Assembly: GCA_016647705.1 (NCBI GenBank) | Contig: CM028334.1 | Coordinates: 3,100,001-3,164,000 of the forward strand | Source: Eucommia ulmoides | Taxonomy: Eukaryota > Streptophyta > Magnoliopsida > Garryales > Eucommiaceae | DNA: 64,000 bases | Reading direction: 5' to 3' | Shown: piece after piece, positions 1 to 13,414 of the stretch | How the letters are laid out: each line of letters begins with the position of its first letter | Numbering within the stretch: the first letter of the stretch is position 1 | The notes under the pieces: generated by a model | Told to the model about the DNA's origin: nothing | What the model saw: only the letters and a program-made list of their open reading frames with translations | Databases searched by the model: none | Made by a program: the position numbers and the translations under genes

Positions 1-371
1 TTTGGTGTCTTTTGTTTCTCCTTCAAATAAAAGATGAGAATTTTATTTTCGTTTTGGAGTATCCAGAGAATAAAAACATATTTGATAACAACCATTGCCC
101 TAAAATTGTTTGTTTTAATTTATGAGAATAAAAACATAAAATTCATTTCTTTGCAACATTTGTTTCTTTTTTAAATGTATGGTGGCTATCGGGGTGGTGG
201 TGGCCGGCGGGTGGTAGTGAAATAGAAACACAAATTTGAGAACAATTTTGCTGTTTTTCCAAAAAATATTGTAAAAGTTTGAGAACAAAACATTAAGTAG
301 ATTTTTTTTTCTTTGTATTTTCGTTTTCGTAATATTTTTTTTTAGAACAAAAACACTAAACAAACATAGCC
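1..371. repeat. MITE-like element, copy 1 (left end outside window)
   Basis: This AT-rich repeat shares its order of motifs with 5037-5502: an ATTGCCCTAAAATT-like block, then AATTTATGAGAATA, a GGTGGTGG core, then an A-rich end. It finishes with CACTAAACAAACATAGC followed by TAA. That end is the approximate inverted complement of the GGTTGCGTTTGGTTAGTG start of the second copy. The TTTGGTTAGTG-type end and TAA flank suggest a PIF/Harbinger-type MITE. No coding content is visible; the apparent minus-strand ORF here is low-complexity. Confidence 0.5.
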
Positions 372-589
372 TAACCCAAATATAAATGGTAGGTTGCTTT
401 AAATATATTGATTGGGACAAATAAGGGACCAAAATGATTAAATTAAAAGGATAAGGGTTTTTCAATGTTTGTAGAGTGAAGTCACTTTCCAACAGCTGAG
501 ATGTTTGAAATTATGCAACCTGCCCCCCTCACATTTTTCTTCATTAAATGATTGTTAACCTGCTCTTGTATTCTTCTTCGTGACATTTC

Positions 590-860
590 AAGTGTCATGT
601 GAACTCGATCCAAAAAATATTGGAATAGTCGGTTGCTTAGGACATTACAAATGATATCAGAGCCAACCTTAATCCAAAGACAACATCATGGTAGTGTTGA
701 TAGAAGAGTAGAGGTTCTGAAAAGGGATAGATGTCCTGGGTAGTCAGATTATGGACTGCTATCTGTGCCACCAACTAAGGGGACGAAAAGGGTGTCGTGT
801 CTTTCAGTGAAAGATATTGTGAGATTTCACGTCGAAAGTAATAAAAATTGTTTGATATAT
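590..860 (+). repeat. Possible LTR/TRIM remnant with PBS-like motif
   Basis: TGATATCAGAGCC at 652-664 closely resembles the initiator-Met-tRNA primer binding site (TGGTATCAGAGC) used by most plant LTR retrotransposons. It is followed by a sequence like the short internal region of a TRIM. No flanking LTR pair could be recognised, so this may be a decayed fragment. The surrounding 375-1287 holds no gene that I can support. Confidence 0.25.
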
Positions 861-1287
861 AAAGTACGAACTACATGGAAAAAGTAGTTTGAAGTCATTT
901 CACTACATAAAAATCAATGTAATAGTCTAGTTTGGGACCCCTTTCAAATCCACTCTTATATTATTACTTTTTTAATTTCAAAATATATTTTTTTTATATC
1001 ATGTTAAATAAAAAAATTAATCTGGGTTAAATCATTGTATCAACTATTTTTCAAATAATATTTTATTTTTATAAAAAAATATAAGTATATAAAAAAATTA
1101 TTTAAGCTTATCTATACTATAATATAAAGGTCCTAAAGTTTACTTATTAAATATTACAATTATTTTCATTTTTGTTTGACAAAATTAGAGAATATTCTCA
1201 CAAAATTACTATAACAAATTCAAAATTTGGAATTAGAATTAGAAATGAAGGAATATAAAATTTATAATTTTACATGGATTTGTTTTA

Positions 1288-2102
1288 GGGAAAATTATAT
1301 TTTTGGTCCTTAAAGTGTGGGCGCGTGTTTATGTGGACCATGAATTTTGCCAACTTGCACATTTGATTCTTCAAGTTTTACATTTATTTCAATCCCGCAA
1401 AATTGTAAATGTTGTCAATAATTTTGGATGGAAAATAGATTGTGATCATCACATGATCTTCTAATAGACATATTTTTATTATTCATTACTTCATTAAATC
1501 TAAAATGATTTTCGCTAACAATTTCTTAACAACAAATCAAGTTTATCTCTCATATTCTTCAAACGAATCGTAGTTAGAGAAATGTTAGGAAAAATGCGTC
1601 TTAAGTTTAATAAAGTGATAAAATGATAAAAATATCCCTAATAGAAGACTACGTGCTGTGCACAATCCATTTTTCGTAAAAAAATCACTAACAATGTTTG
1701 AAATTTTGGGGGGATTGAAATAAATGTAAAACTTGAAAGATTAAATGTGTACTTTAATAAATCTCAAGATTCAGGTAGACACTCAGACCATATTTGATAA
1801 CCACTGAGAATTTTAAGCGTTGAAATTATAAGTGTTTAATATATTAAGAATTTAATTATTGGTTATGATAATTAAATATTCTATGGTATTAAGTGCTAAA
1901 TATTAAAAAATTAAGTGAATTACACATCACTTAAAATTTTGAACAAATTTATAAATGATATTTATTTTTTAAGTGATTATTTAATTTTGCTACCAAACAC
2001 ATTTAATTTAATAAATATTTAATGTATTCAATTTTAATTAGTTAATTGCGTTAACAAACGGACCTCACTCTATACTTGAGAGACCAAAAATATAATTTTC
2101 CA
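1288..2102. mobile_element. Long-TIR non-autonomous element (MULE-like), with nested insertion
   Basis: The left end (GGGAAAATTATATTTTTGG) and the right end (CCAAAAATATAATTTTCC) are inverted copies. The inverted similarity continues inward for well over 100 bp, including the segment about TTCAAGTTTTACATTTATTTCAATCC on the left and GGATTGAAATAAATGTAAAACTTGAA on the right. Long terminal inverted repeats with no coding region fit a non-autonomous Mutator-like element. A decayed relative lies at 6204-6350. The right arm is split by the insertion at 1785-2065. Confidence 0.55.
1785..2065. mobile_element. Small MITE nested in the long-TIR element
   Basis: This 281-bp AT-rich insert is bounded by CACTC on both sides (1780-1784 and 2066-2070). 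Its ends are roughly inverted: AGACCATATTTGATAACC on the left, and the complement of GTTAACAAACGGACCT on the right. Removing it restores the right terminal repeat of the surrounding element. The family is not certain from this copy alone. Confidence 0.45.
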
Positions 2103-2848
2103 ATTTGGAAAATTATTTTAAATTCCAATTTGGAACATCCAATTTCCTGAAACCAAACACTACCTAAAAATTAAAAGGTCATTCGGTGGGAAGTCCCTTA
2201 TTTCACTCTTAAATTTTAAAAAGTCTCAGAGACAGATTTTTTTTTTTTGTTTTAGTCCCGTCTATTTTAAAAAAGCGGAAACCCTGCACACACACCTGTA
2301 CATGCGCGGTTACATGTAACAACTCTGTGCATAAAATTTTGTTACCTGTTACAAATATTACTATATTTTAAAACATGTAACAACTTTGTGAGTAAAATTT
2401 TGTTTAATGTAACAAAAATCACACAAAATACATATAATTAGTAACAAAATACATATAATTAGTAACATGTAATTAAATGCACACAAATACATGTAATTAA
2501 TATTAAACTAATTTTCGTGTCCAATATTTGTTAAATGTCACAAGTATTACACAGATATATGTAATTGTGACATGTAACTAATGTTACATAAGTATATGTA
2601 ACAAAAAATATACGGATATATGTTAAAAATAACAATTATTAAATTATAATTAATATTCATTACGTGTAACTAATATTCATTATAAATCGAATTTACTCAC
2701 CAAGTTCTTATTTCAATCCCTGCGATACGGAACTAAAACTCAAGCGAAGTCCAACTTAGGGACTAATTCTAAATCTAATAATAATAAATAACTAATCGCA
2801 GATTAGATCCTAAAAATATTTTTAATAATCAATTATCCCAAATTTAAA
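2103..2848. other. AT-rich intergenic DNA upstream of RPL37
   Basis: No gene is visible. The stretch is full of short repeats of the type CATGTAAC/TGTAACA. It includes a 21-bp direct duplication near 2438-2480 (AAAATACATATAATTAGTAAC twice). It lies upstream of the ribosomal-protein promoter. Confidence 0.5.
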
Positions 2849-2934
2849 TGGGCTCAAATGGGCCATTATTCTAAAATTAAGGGTATAAGTGGGCTGAGGC
2901 CCACATACATAAAAAAAAAAAAGTCCAACCCTAA
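2849..2934 (+). promoter_or_regulatory. Ribosomal-protein type promoter: site II motifs and telo box
   Basis: TGGGCT (2849-2854), TGGGCC (2859-2864), TGGGCT (2890-2895) and GGCCCA (2898-2903) are site II-type elements. AACCCTAA (2927-2934) is a telo box. Site II plus telo box is the well-known cis combination of plant ribosomal-protein and other growth-linked genes, bound by TCP factors and telomere-repeat-binding factors. The cluster lies 117-202 bp upstream of the RPL37 start codon, which fits its role there. Confidence 0.8.
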
Positions 2935-3050
2935 AAGCCATTTATGCAGCATCGGACGTATATAATTGTTCTCTCCAACAGAGCAGTAGTTTTCTGTTGA
3001 CGAGGCGGAGGAGATCAGGAAGCTAGGGTTTCTCTGCACCTGCAAGCGAA

Positions 3051-4091
<1,041 letters not shown>

Positions 4092-4425
4092 GCTTACGTT
4101 CAAATTGGAGTGTGATTCAGTGGTACTCATTATAGTTTGTTTTGATTTTGTCATTCTTAAATTTTCAAATCTAGTTTTTCTTTCTTCTTTTTGGAACATC
4201 TCTTTTTCAAGGATTTTTGTACTCAATTTGATTTTGGATATCACATGACATTACATTCAATTTGAGATTTTGATACAAGGGTGGGTTAGATTTCTCTGTC
4301 TTGTGATTCTTCTCATATGTTCCTAAACCCTAATCAGTACATGTTAATGTTCACCCAATGGAGAAATTTCAATTTGCCACTCACTTTTTGTGTTCTTTTG
4401 TACACTTAATCAATTTACTACTGGC

Positions 4426-4760
4426 TGTTGAGTTTATCCCACATCGATTGTGGAAGAGTCTGACGGTCAAGTTATAAGTGTAAGTGAAAGTCTCACCTCA
4501 TGAGTTGGTTTTAGAGGTTAAGAGAGGCCCATGACCATCCGACATTGGTATTAGAGGTCAAGTTACAACAACTCTGATCTAATAGGCACAAAGTGAGAGA
4601 CTGATTGAGTGTTAGTTAACCAAAAGCCTGATGTGTGAGGGGAGATTGTTGAGTTTATCCCACATTAGATGTGGAAGGGATTGGTGGTCAAGTTATAAGT
4701 GTAAGGGAAAATTTTATTTATGAGCTAGCTTTTGGGGTTGAGAGAGGTCCAAGATTTTGG
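4426..4760 (+). mobile_element. TRIM, family A, complete
   Basis: Two direct repeats of about 115 bp, both starting TGTTGAGTTTATCCCACAT, lie at 4426-4544 and 4647-about 4760. The left one is followed at once by TTGGTATTAGAGGTC, a mutated initiator-Met-tRNA primer binding site. The right one is preceded by the purine-rich GTGTGAGGGGAGA. The internal region is about 100 bp and non-coding. LTR, PBS, tiny interior, PPT and LTR together define a terminal-repeat retrotransposon in miniature, mobilised in trans. Relatives lie at 20591-21613 (-), 41945-42258 (-) and 54957-55282 (+). Confidence 0.8.
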
Positions 4761-5036
4761 AGTAATGCTATAGCTATCAAATTTACAGATCAAATGGTTG
4801 TGAAATGTTTGTACATTGCAAGCATTTATGCATGTTAATTGGGTTTAGGGAGTGTTTGGTTATAATGAATTGTAGCACGCATTGAAATTTTCTGGTTTTT
4901 TGCATTCGTTCTTCTTGAATTCCAATTTTGTAGCGCCAATTCTCCAAACCAAATGCTGCCTTAAAGCATTTTTGGAGGGAATTTATGCGTTTGGTCCCCA
5001 TTTTTTTTCTTCAATTGTAGGATGTTTAGCAAGTTA

Positions 5037-5502
5037 GGTTGCGTTTGGTTAGTGTTTCCGTTTTTCTGTTTCTATTTCCGATAAATTGGGATGGAATTGG
5101 ATGAGAATCCTATTTCCGTTCTAGAGTATTTTGGAAATACATGATTGGTAATGACCATTGTCCTGAAATTTTCTTTTAATTTATGAGAATATAAGCATGA
5201 AACACAATTGGTTGAAACATTTTTTTTTTTCCCTCTAAGCGTATGGTGATTGGTGAGGTGGTGGCAGCCTGCGGTATGGTAGTGAGAATACTGACGTGGG
5301 AATAAATAGAAATCAACACTTTTTTTTTTTTTCTTAAGAAACTCAAGAAATAGTTTCAAATTATTCTCAAAATTTCGGGAATAGAAAACATATTTATCAA
5401 ATGCATTTTTGTACATCAATCTCGAAATTTTGGGAGTATAATTTTTTTTACCAAATACGTTTTTATACATTAATTCTAAAATTTTGGTAACCAAATGGAG
5501 TC
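5037..5502. mobile_element. MITE-like element, copy 2 of the family at 1-371
   Basis: It starts after TTA with GGTTGCGTTTGGTTAGTG and ends near CTAAAATTTTGGTAACCAAATGGAGTC, so TTTGGTTA is present in inverted form at both ends. The interior shares the AATTTATGAGAATA and GGTGGTGG blocks with the copy at the start of the window. A TTA flank plus TTTGGTTA ends suggests a PIF/Harbinger-type MITE. A partial relative is at about 17820-18044. The flanking stretches 4761-5036 and 5503-6143 hold no supported gene. Confidence 0.5.
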
Positions 5503-6143
5503 TTGTATCGCTTGATCTAACATCTTACAAATGAATGTTTGGACAATGATTTGTTCACTTGTTGTTTCTACATGCTGTATGCATTAAATTTTCAAGTTAA
5601 TTTGTCTTGGTAAGTTGGCATGAGCTATCCTAGGCTCATGGTTATGAAGTGTGAACAAGGCTATGTATTCATTGATCCTTTAGCACCAAGTTGTCACTTA
5701 ATGTTATGAAGTGTAACCAACATGAAGTTGACATCTGTCAACTCAATTCAATTTGAGGTGTCACTTAGTCATTGATTTTAGTGCACAACATCAATATGAC
5801 ACGTGGTGTTTAAGAACCATTTACCTATTTGAGACAATTGTTTTCATGAGATGTGGAGTTCGGCTTGTTGCTAATAATATAATATATATTTGTTCGGAGT
5901 GGCAAGCTCCATTGTGTATGTTGAGATATGGGTCATTCTTGTAAATACGAGTTTACGCAGAATGCCCTCTATCATTTTGACAATTATCAAATATATTTTT
6001 TATCATATTAATTATTAAATACCCTGGTATTTTTTCGATCTGGTTACAAAACAAGTCAAATGTTATTAGAATTTGATGGTACACTTTGTTGTAAAACAAA
6101 ATTATCCTTCAACCTTAAAAAGATAAATATCATTTTTCATCTT

Positions 6144-6184
<41 letters not shown>
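6144..6184. repeat. Poly-T run of about 41 bases
   Basis: This is an uninterrupted T homopolymer. It may be the poly-A tail of a minus-strand retrotransposed sequence, or slippage; no transcript-like sequence was recognised next to it. Confidence 0.9.
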
Positions 6185-6185
<1 letters not shown>

Positions 6186-6203
6186 AGTATCTAAAGTATT
6201 ATT

Positions 6204-6350
6204 TAAATGGAAAAATTATATTTTTGACTTTTAAGTTTGGGTGAATGTTTAAGTGGTCCTTGAAGCTTTTGTAGTTAATACATTTGGTCCTTAACTTATA
6301 TTTTAGTTTCAATTTGGTTCAATTGTAATCATTTGTAGGAAAATTGGATG
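6204..6350. repeat. Remnant of the 1288-2102 long-TIR family
   Basis: The sequence GGAAAAATTATATTTTTG, then AAGTTTGGGTGAATGTTTAAGTGG, follows the left arm of the element at 1288-2102 in the same order, ending with a shared AAAATTGGATGG-like block. Only one arm is present. Confidence 0.45.
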
Positions 6351-6489
6351 GAATTGGCTGCACCTTACCTGTTAGTTGGGGGCTTATGCATTATTTTCAA
6401 ACTCAATATCCTCTCATATTTGCATTCCATTCTATTACCATATTAATTTCAATCTTGTTGTCATTTCATTCTATTCTAGCGTACCAAAC

Positions 6490-6640
6490 GCAGCATTAGG
6501 TGGTGTTTGGTACATGAGATTGGAGATGGAATTGAAATGGCCATGGGAATGGTCATTCCATTCCTATGTTTGGTACATGAGATTAAATCTCATTCTCATT
6601 AACATGGAAGTTACTGATACCAAGATAATTAATCCCAATT
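6490..6640. repeat. Small MITE-like repeat (TTTGGTACATGAGATT)
   Basis: GTGTTTGGTACATGAGATTGGA and, about 70 bp on, TATGTTTGGTACATGAGATTAAA flank a locally palindromic centre (AATGGCCATGGGAATGGTCATTCC). Similar GGTACA(C/T)GAGAATGGAATTGAA phrases occur near 18060-18240 and 38170-38340. No coding potential. Confidence 0.35.
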
Positions 6641-6779
6641 ATATAGGATTAGGTTTGAATCATTCATCGGCCAAAAAACGAGACCAAATACTAACCAAAT
6701 ATTTAAATTAGAATGAAATTTAATTAAATTAACTATTATACCGTTTGAAAATTTAATTGCAATGCTCCTATTACTACTT

Positions 6780-7099
6780 GCGGATTCTCTCCATCTAGGA
6801 AAAAAAACCTTAATTAAGGCCCTTTCTTGCGGGCGATGATTCGATTCTTCTTAGCTTGGCCATTCAATTAAGGTTCTTTTGATCAAGAAAGAAAGAGAAC
6901 TCTATTCATCCGGAAGTGATTGAACTTTGGGCTTCAAAAAGCGCTGCTGCAATAAGTCGCCTCTCCGCTACAAGGGAACTGAACTGCAAGTATAGTAGAA
7001 GGGTATCCCAATAGGAATCACCTCGTGAAAGAGTAATCTATGACAGAAGAATCTTAGGTTCGAGAATCTAGCTAAGTCCTCTTTTGGCATAGGAAAGAA
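6780..7099. other. Higher-GC non-coding stretch, possible organelle-derived insert
   Basis: Composition changes abruptly here: balanced GC, with phrases such as TTAAGGCCCTTTCTTGCGGGCG and CGCCTCTCCGCTACAAGGG, in contrast with the AT-rich flanks. The style resembles plant mitochondrial DNA, but no organellar gene could be identified. It ends just before the proposed LINE target duplication. It could instead be LINE 5' sequence if that element is longer than proposed. Confidence 0.25.
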
Positions 7100-7141
7100 T
7101 TGGGAGGATAAAATGATGAATGTTATACGGCAAAGAGTTAA

Positions 7142-9094
7142 GAGAGAGAAGCTCCCAAAGTCAAGCTTAGCGAACTCTCTTCGGAAGAAGAAGATGGAAT
7201 CGAACGTAGCAAGAAGAAAATCAAGAATTCCCATGATAATCCGGATCAGTCCACTGAAATGGATGAATATGGTGATTCAGAAGAAGATAAAAGAGATGAG
7301 ACAGAAGAGACGGAAATTGAGGAGCAGGCTGATGGGTCGATGATAGCAATGCTGATGATGATGACCCCAGCCATGCATGTCCAAACTTCGTCGTCAGAGT
7401 ATGATCAACATGAACTAATCATGCAAGATCAATCCACCTCCATGCAAGACCAGTATACATGCATGCAGTCCCAAATGAAATCTTTCAAAGATGCGTTGAA
7501 AGGGAAAAATGAGCTCCCAAAAAAAAAATCCTTGAAGAAGTCTATTTTGCTGAGGAGGATGAGGACCCAACTACATAGGTAAATCAATTGCCAGATAATG
7601 AGGCCACACAGGGAGATGGCATTCCGGAAGTCATCATCCCTGATACCATTATTTCCCAAATCAAGGAAAGATGGAAGGATACTCTAATCATCAGGCTCAT
7701 GGGACGATCAATTGGGTATAAGGTTCTTTGCGACAGAGCAAGGGCAATATGAAAACTGCAAGGGGACTTTGAACTCATTGACTTGAACTACGGGTTCTAT
7801 TTGGCTATATTCGACCGTGTTACAGACGCTCACAAAGTGCTCACGGAAGGACCCTGGGTGATTTTAAATCACTATCTCACAGTTAGGAAATGAGAACCAG
7901 ACTTTAGACCGGAGTTTGCAACAGACTCTCGTACAACGGTTTGGGTAAGGTTACCAAACATACCGTTTGAGTATTATGAGCCACCTGTTCTGTATAGCAT
8001 AGGGAAGAAGATTAGGAGACCTATCAAGATTGATGGAAACACAGCGGCAGCGTATAGAGGCAAATTTGCCAGAATATGTGTGGGAATTGATCTTAACAAG
8101 CCTCTACTCCCTCGTTTTAGAATGAGAGGTATGGTGTTTAAAGTTGAGTATGAAAGCCTTCATGTGCTATGCTATGCCTGTGGCAGGGTTAATCACCGAA
8201 CTGAGATGTGCCCGTTTATTAAAATGGTGGAGGATACCAATGAAATGTCATCAGAAAAAGAAAAACGGAGGTCGGAGAAGACAACCGGCGATGGCAATAA
8301 CCCTTCAACGAGCTAGGGCTCTGGGCTCGAAAAAATGTCCAATCAGCAGGTCCAACTCCCATCCCTAGCTATGGTCCTAGGGTCAAAGGAGCCCGTTGCA
8401 ATTGACGTTGAGGAAGATGGGTTTGGGCCATGGCTAGTTGTTAAGAAGCAAAGAAGATTTGGGAAGCCCAAAGCAAAAAGAGATGCCCTAGGGAATAAAT
8501 AAAGGGCCCAATTACAAAAGGATGGCCCAACATGATAATGGGAAAGAGATCAGGGCTAAGAAATCCCATGAAAGCAAGGTCATGTATAATGGCCCGAAAG
8601 TAAATCAGAACCAGCATGCTAACCATAGTGGTTATAACCAGAAACTGTTTGGTTCCAAAAAAGTTAACCCCAGAGAAGAGTCTTATCCTCGAATTAATGG
8701 AGGAAAGGAGACAGTTCATCCTCCCAAGAGCACGCCGGCTGCCCTAGCTGGCCAGAGGAAAGGCAACGACATGATGGGGGTGCCTCAGCAAAACACGAAC
8801 AATCAATTACTTGTGGCTAATATGCCACCCATTTCTATTAATCAATCGTCTAATCCATCTTGTCCTTCAAAACCCAAATCGCAATCATCCTCCATTGTAA
8901 CAAAATCAAATCCCCAACCCGCAAAACCTCCGGACGACCAACTGAATCTTAGACCGAGATATGGACGGGATATGAACCATTCTCTTCCAAGGTTCCCCAA
9001 TCTCCCTGAACAAGGGGCAATTGGTGGATCTGAACCAGGTGGTAGAAGTGATTTGGCTGGTGGACGAGGTAAGGCTTTCCATGTAAATCAATGA
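7142..9094 (+). pseudogene. LINE ORF1 remnant (nucleic-acid-binding, CCHC knuckle)
   Basis: An acidic Ser/Glu-rich N-part (frame around 7148-7340) leads into a DUF4283-like region (about 7640-7920, with FELIDLNYGFYLAIF and a GPWVILNHYLTVRK-like stretch). A CX2CX4HX4C knuckle follows at 8170-8211 (CYACGRVNHRTEMC), then a low-complexity Pro/Asn-rich tail ending at 9094. In-frame stops near 7578, 7750 and 7891 and frame changes break it. ORF1 proteins of this type package LINE RNA. Confidence 0.8.
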
Positions 9095-12000
9095 GAGACG
9101 AGCTCCAGAGCCACAATTCCTGGAAATGGAGATGGAAAGCGTGCAAGCTTGGGACAAGTTGGTGATGAGGTGCAAGCACCTACTGAAGCTCAGTAAGCTC
9201 GACTTCCTTTCTTCTTTGCCTTATTTAGTTTCTATGTGGATTCTTGCCTGGAACTGTCGGGGAGCTGGTAATGAACAGTTTCGTAATGCCTTTCGGGATG
9301 TTTTCAACTCCAAAAGGCCTAAGATTGTGATTCTGCTGGAAACCAAAGTCGAGTTAAGTAAAATGGGTAACTTCTTTGATTCTTTGGGGTTGACGGTTGT
9401 AACCCACATTGACCCTACAGGTTGATCTGGTGGCATTTGGGTTCTGTGGTACCCTGATAAAATCTCTGTTAGCCAGATTCATACTACCAACCAAGTGATT
9501 CATGTGAAAATCTCTAAAGTGAGTTTTAAAGATTGGATGATGTCGGCGGTCTATGGGAACCCAAACCCCAGTAGGAGAAAAGAGCTTTGGGAGGAGATGA
9601 CCAACTTCTCCCAGACTAATAACTCTCTCTGGATGGCAGTGGAGGACTTCAACGACATCAGTTCCCAATTTGAGAAATCTGGAGTTGTGAGCAACCAGGA
9701 TATTCGCCGCATCAACACCTTCAACGCCAACATCTCTAGATGTAGGCTGAACGACCTGGGTGCTAGTGGTCCAGCCATAACCTGGTCTGGAAAGGATGCG
9801 AATGGGATTTGTGTAAACAAAAGGTTGGATCGTGCCTTGGCCAACGCTAAATGGTGCTCTACCTTCCCTGAAGCTAGGGTGGAAATCCGTCCTCGTACGT
9901 ATTCTGATAACTCCCCTTTACTCATTCATGTTTTGGGTATTAGAATGCTTAATTCTTCTCGCCCCTTTAGATTTGAAGCTATGTGGTTGGAACACCCTAG
10001 TTTTAAATCTTTTCTGGAGGAGAATTGGAATAAGGAAGATATGAATTTGGAGCATAACGAAGAGAACTTTAAAAAGAACATTCAAATATGGAACAAAGAG
10101 GTTTTTGGCAACATTTTTAAAACCAAAAAGCATCTTCTGGCTAGAATTTTGGGGATTCAAAAATTCCAAGATTTGAATTTTTCTAGCTGGTTGGATGATC
10201 TGGAGAAAGACTTAAAAAAAGAATATGCTGAGATTTTGCGGAATAAAGAAATCTTCTGGTTCCAAAAATCCAGAATTAATTGGCTCGCTGTTGGGGATAA
10301 GAACACTAAGTTTTTCTATGCTGTTACTAATTAAAGGCGTAGGAAAAATAGAGTGTCGATGATTAAAAACAACTTTGATTAATCAGGCTTGTATCCATCC
10401 TATACAGTCAGCTGATCATCCCTTCCTGTGCTCAATGCCAAAGGATGAGGAGATAAAGTCTAATTTGTTTAACGTGGGGGACCTTAAAGCCCCAGGACCT
10501 GATGGTTATCAAGCTATATTCTATAAAAGGAATTGGGATAAGGTGAAAAATAATCTATGTGATTTTGTTAAAGTTTGCTTTAACAATAACAATATGCCTT
10601 CCAAAATGAATGAGACGCTTATAGTTCTTATCCCCAAAGTTGACAACCCTGAAAAGATTAACCAATTTCGCCCTATTAGTTTGTGTAATGGTCCTTATAA
10701 ATTGGTTACTAAAATTCTGGTTGCGAGATTGAGACCCCTATTATCTGATGTTGTCGGCCCTTTTCAAAGTAGTTTTATTCCGGGTAGACAAATTACAGAT
10801 AACATAATTATTGCCCAAGAAATGTTGCACAAGCTCAAGTATTCTAAAGATAAAAAATGTGGAATGATTATCAAAATTGATTTAGAAAAAGCTTATGATA
10901 AATTAAATTGGGATTTTCTTGAAAATACTCTTGTGTTTTTCAACTTTCCTCCCAATTGGATTAAGCTGATCATGAATTGTGTTAGAAAAGCGACGGCGAG
11001 AGTTTTATGGAATGTAGAACCTCTAGAAGGTTTCTCCCTCCAAAGGGGCTCCGTCAAGGGGACCCCTTCTCTTCTTACCTGTTTGTGCTGTGTATGGAGA
11101 GGTTATCTCTCTTAATTTTTGAAGAAGTCAAGAAAAGGAATGGAGAGGCCTTAAAGAGGCTAAAAATGGTCTTGTTATCTCTCATCTCTTTTTTACTGAT
11201 AATATTCTCCTCTTTGCCAAAGCTGACAAAGGGAGTTGTAGCTCCATACAGTGTATTATGTCGGTGTTTTCGGCTGCTTCAAGTCTAGTGATTAATTTTG
11301 ATAAATCTAAGCTATTTGTTGCTCCCAAAGTTAATAATCTTCTTGCTAGGGACATCAGCAAAGAATTGGGTATTCGCTTAAGCAAGGACCTGGGAACTTA
11401 TCTTGGTATCCCTCTCTTGCTTGACAGAATTAGTGAGAATCAGTTTAATTTTATCTTGGAGAAAATGCAAAATAGACTCTCTAATTGGAAAGCCATAAAT
11501 TTATCCATAGTTGGTCGAGCCACGTTAGTCAAATCTGTTCTTACTTCAATTCCGATTTATGCTATGCAAACTGTTCCACTCCCTCTTAAATTGTGTGACA
11601 TAATTGATAAATTGGCCAGGAGTTTTCTTTGGGGAGATTCTGATGATGGCAGGAAATACCATTTTGTCAGCTGGGATAAGGTATGTAATCAACCAATATG
11701 GGAGGCCTAAACATTAGAAAGGCCAGATACATTAATGTTGCTTTTATGGCTAAACTGGCTTGGAAAATCGCTTCTAAAAATAAAAGCCCCATTTGGGTGG
11801 ATGTTATCATGGAGAAATATCAAACAGGTAGGAACCCCAAAACCTGGAAGAAGCACAACAGGGGTTCCCATATTTGGAGGGGAATTTTTCCATTCTGGCC
11901 CCATTATAGCCAAAGGTGTTAAATGGGAAATTGGTAATAGTGTCAATGTTAACCTTTGGAATGATTGGTGGTGCGGGAATGGACCCCTGGGTAATGATGA

Positions 12001-12263
12001 GCTCCAACAAAGTTTGGACCTAAGGGTTGCAAATATTTTGGATGATTCAGGTAGTTGGTTTCTTCTACCAATTATCCACCTTATATCGGACAACCAAGTT
12101 AATGATATTTTGAGCTCTGAGCCCCCCAATTTTCTGGAAGAGGATGTGGCCATCTGGATCTCAGAAAATTCGGGCAAATTCACGGTCAAATCTGCCTACT
12201 CACTTGTTGCGGATTTTGAAGCTACCAAATTCTCCTCTAATTGGGAATGGATTTGGAAGCTTA

Positions 12264-12867
12264 GGCCCCGTTTAGTTAGTGTTCCCAACCAAACCCAACC
12301 CAACCCAACCCAAAAATTTTGGGTTTGATTTTTGGGAATGCGTTTGGTAAACATAAAACTCAATCCAACCCAACCCAACCCAACCCAACCCCAAAAATAG
12401 GAATTGATTCTCAAAATCCTAAAGAAACCAGAAACAAAAAAAAAAGTTGTTTCTTTTTGTGCCCAAAAAACTCAACCCAAAGTTTTCAACTTCCGACTTC
12501 ATCTGTCGGCCTACCACCACCACCTGGCGCCGTCTGCCGCCGCCGGCGCCGCCGTCCGCCGCCGTCCGGCGACCGACCGTCGTCTCCGGCCACCTTTGGC
12601 GACCTTCCGCTGCCGCCGGCGTGCTTCGGCGACCATCCGCGCCGCCGTCGCCAGTCGTCCGGCCACCACCAAACAAAAAAAAATAAATAAATTAGTTTTA
12701 GGATAAAATCGTTACCAAACACATTCTGTTCTCAGCACAAAACAAAAATTATCGTTACCAAACGTAATTCTGTTCCCAAAATTCTTAACCCAACCCAATT
12801 CAACTCAACCCAACCCAACCCATTCCAGTTGGGTTCAGAAAAGTGGAAACACTAACCAAACGCCACC
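12264..12867. mobile_element. PIF/Harbinger-like MITE with GC-rich core, copy 1
   Basis: This 604-bp insert in the LINE zf-RVT region is flanked by TTA (12261-12263 and 12868-12870). Its inverted ends are GGCCCCGTTTAGTTAGTG, and GGTGGCGTTTGGTTAGTG on the opposite strand. Behind each end lie AACCC/GGGTT repeats. The centre (about 12500-12670) is dominated by CCG/CGC trinucleotides and strongly GC-rich. Removing it with one TTA rejoins the LINE frame exactly. The 3-bp TTA/TAA target and GGcCCCGTTTGG ends are typical of PIF/Harbinger. A second copy is at 33475-34126. Confidence 0.85.
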
Positions 12868-13414
12868 TTAAAATCCCACAATCTTTGAAATTCTTTTTAT
12901 GGAAATTTTTTCACAAATGACTGCTAACTAATGAAATGAGAGCTAGATGGTCTATTGATGTTTCGACCATCCGTAAGAGATGTAATAGAGCCATTGAAAC
13001 CATCGATCATGTCCTAAAGTTTTGCCCCAAGGCTTGGCACGTGTGGTCCATGTTTTTTGATAAAAATATTTTAATATGTGACCAAGATATGGGAATTCAA
13101 AGCTGGATTTCGAAATTCATCAAAGGACGAGTTGTCAAACCCTCATTTCTTTACCTATTTGTTGCCATTTTATGGGGTATTTGGAAGGATCGAAACAAAG
13201 AGGCCATTGAAGGGATCATCCAAGACTCTTATGTGGTTGTTTCCAAGATTTGTCCTTATTCGCGAGAAATGTTGGAAGCATTTCATCCTTCGAAATTCCA
13301 TAATGGCAATAGTATACTTTCATATTTTAAATGGTCTCCACCTCTTGCAGGTAATTTCAAGCTTAATACAGATGAGAGTGCTTTTGGAAACCTAGGGAGA
13401 GGCGGTGTTGGCGG

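Noticed and set aside
12319..12722. Overlapping Pro/Arg-rich ORFs on both strands
   Set aside because: They lie wholly in the GC-rich core of a MITE. Every frame is open because of CCG/CGC repeats, not because of coding selection. The same applies to 33490-33986.
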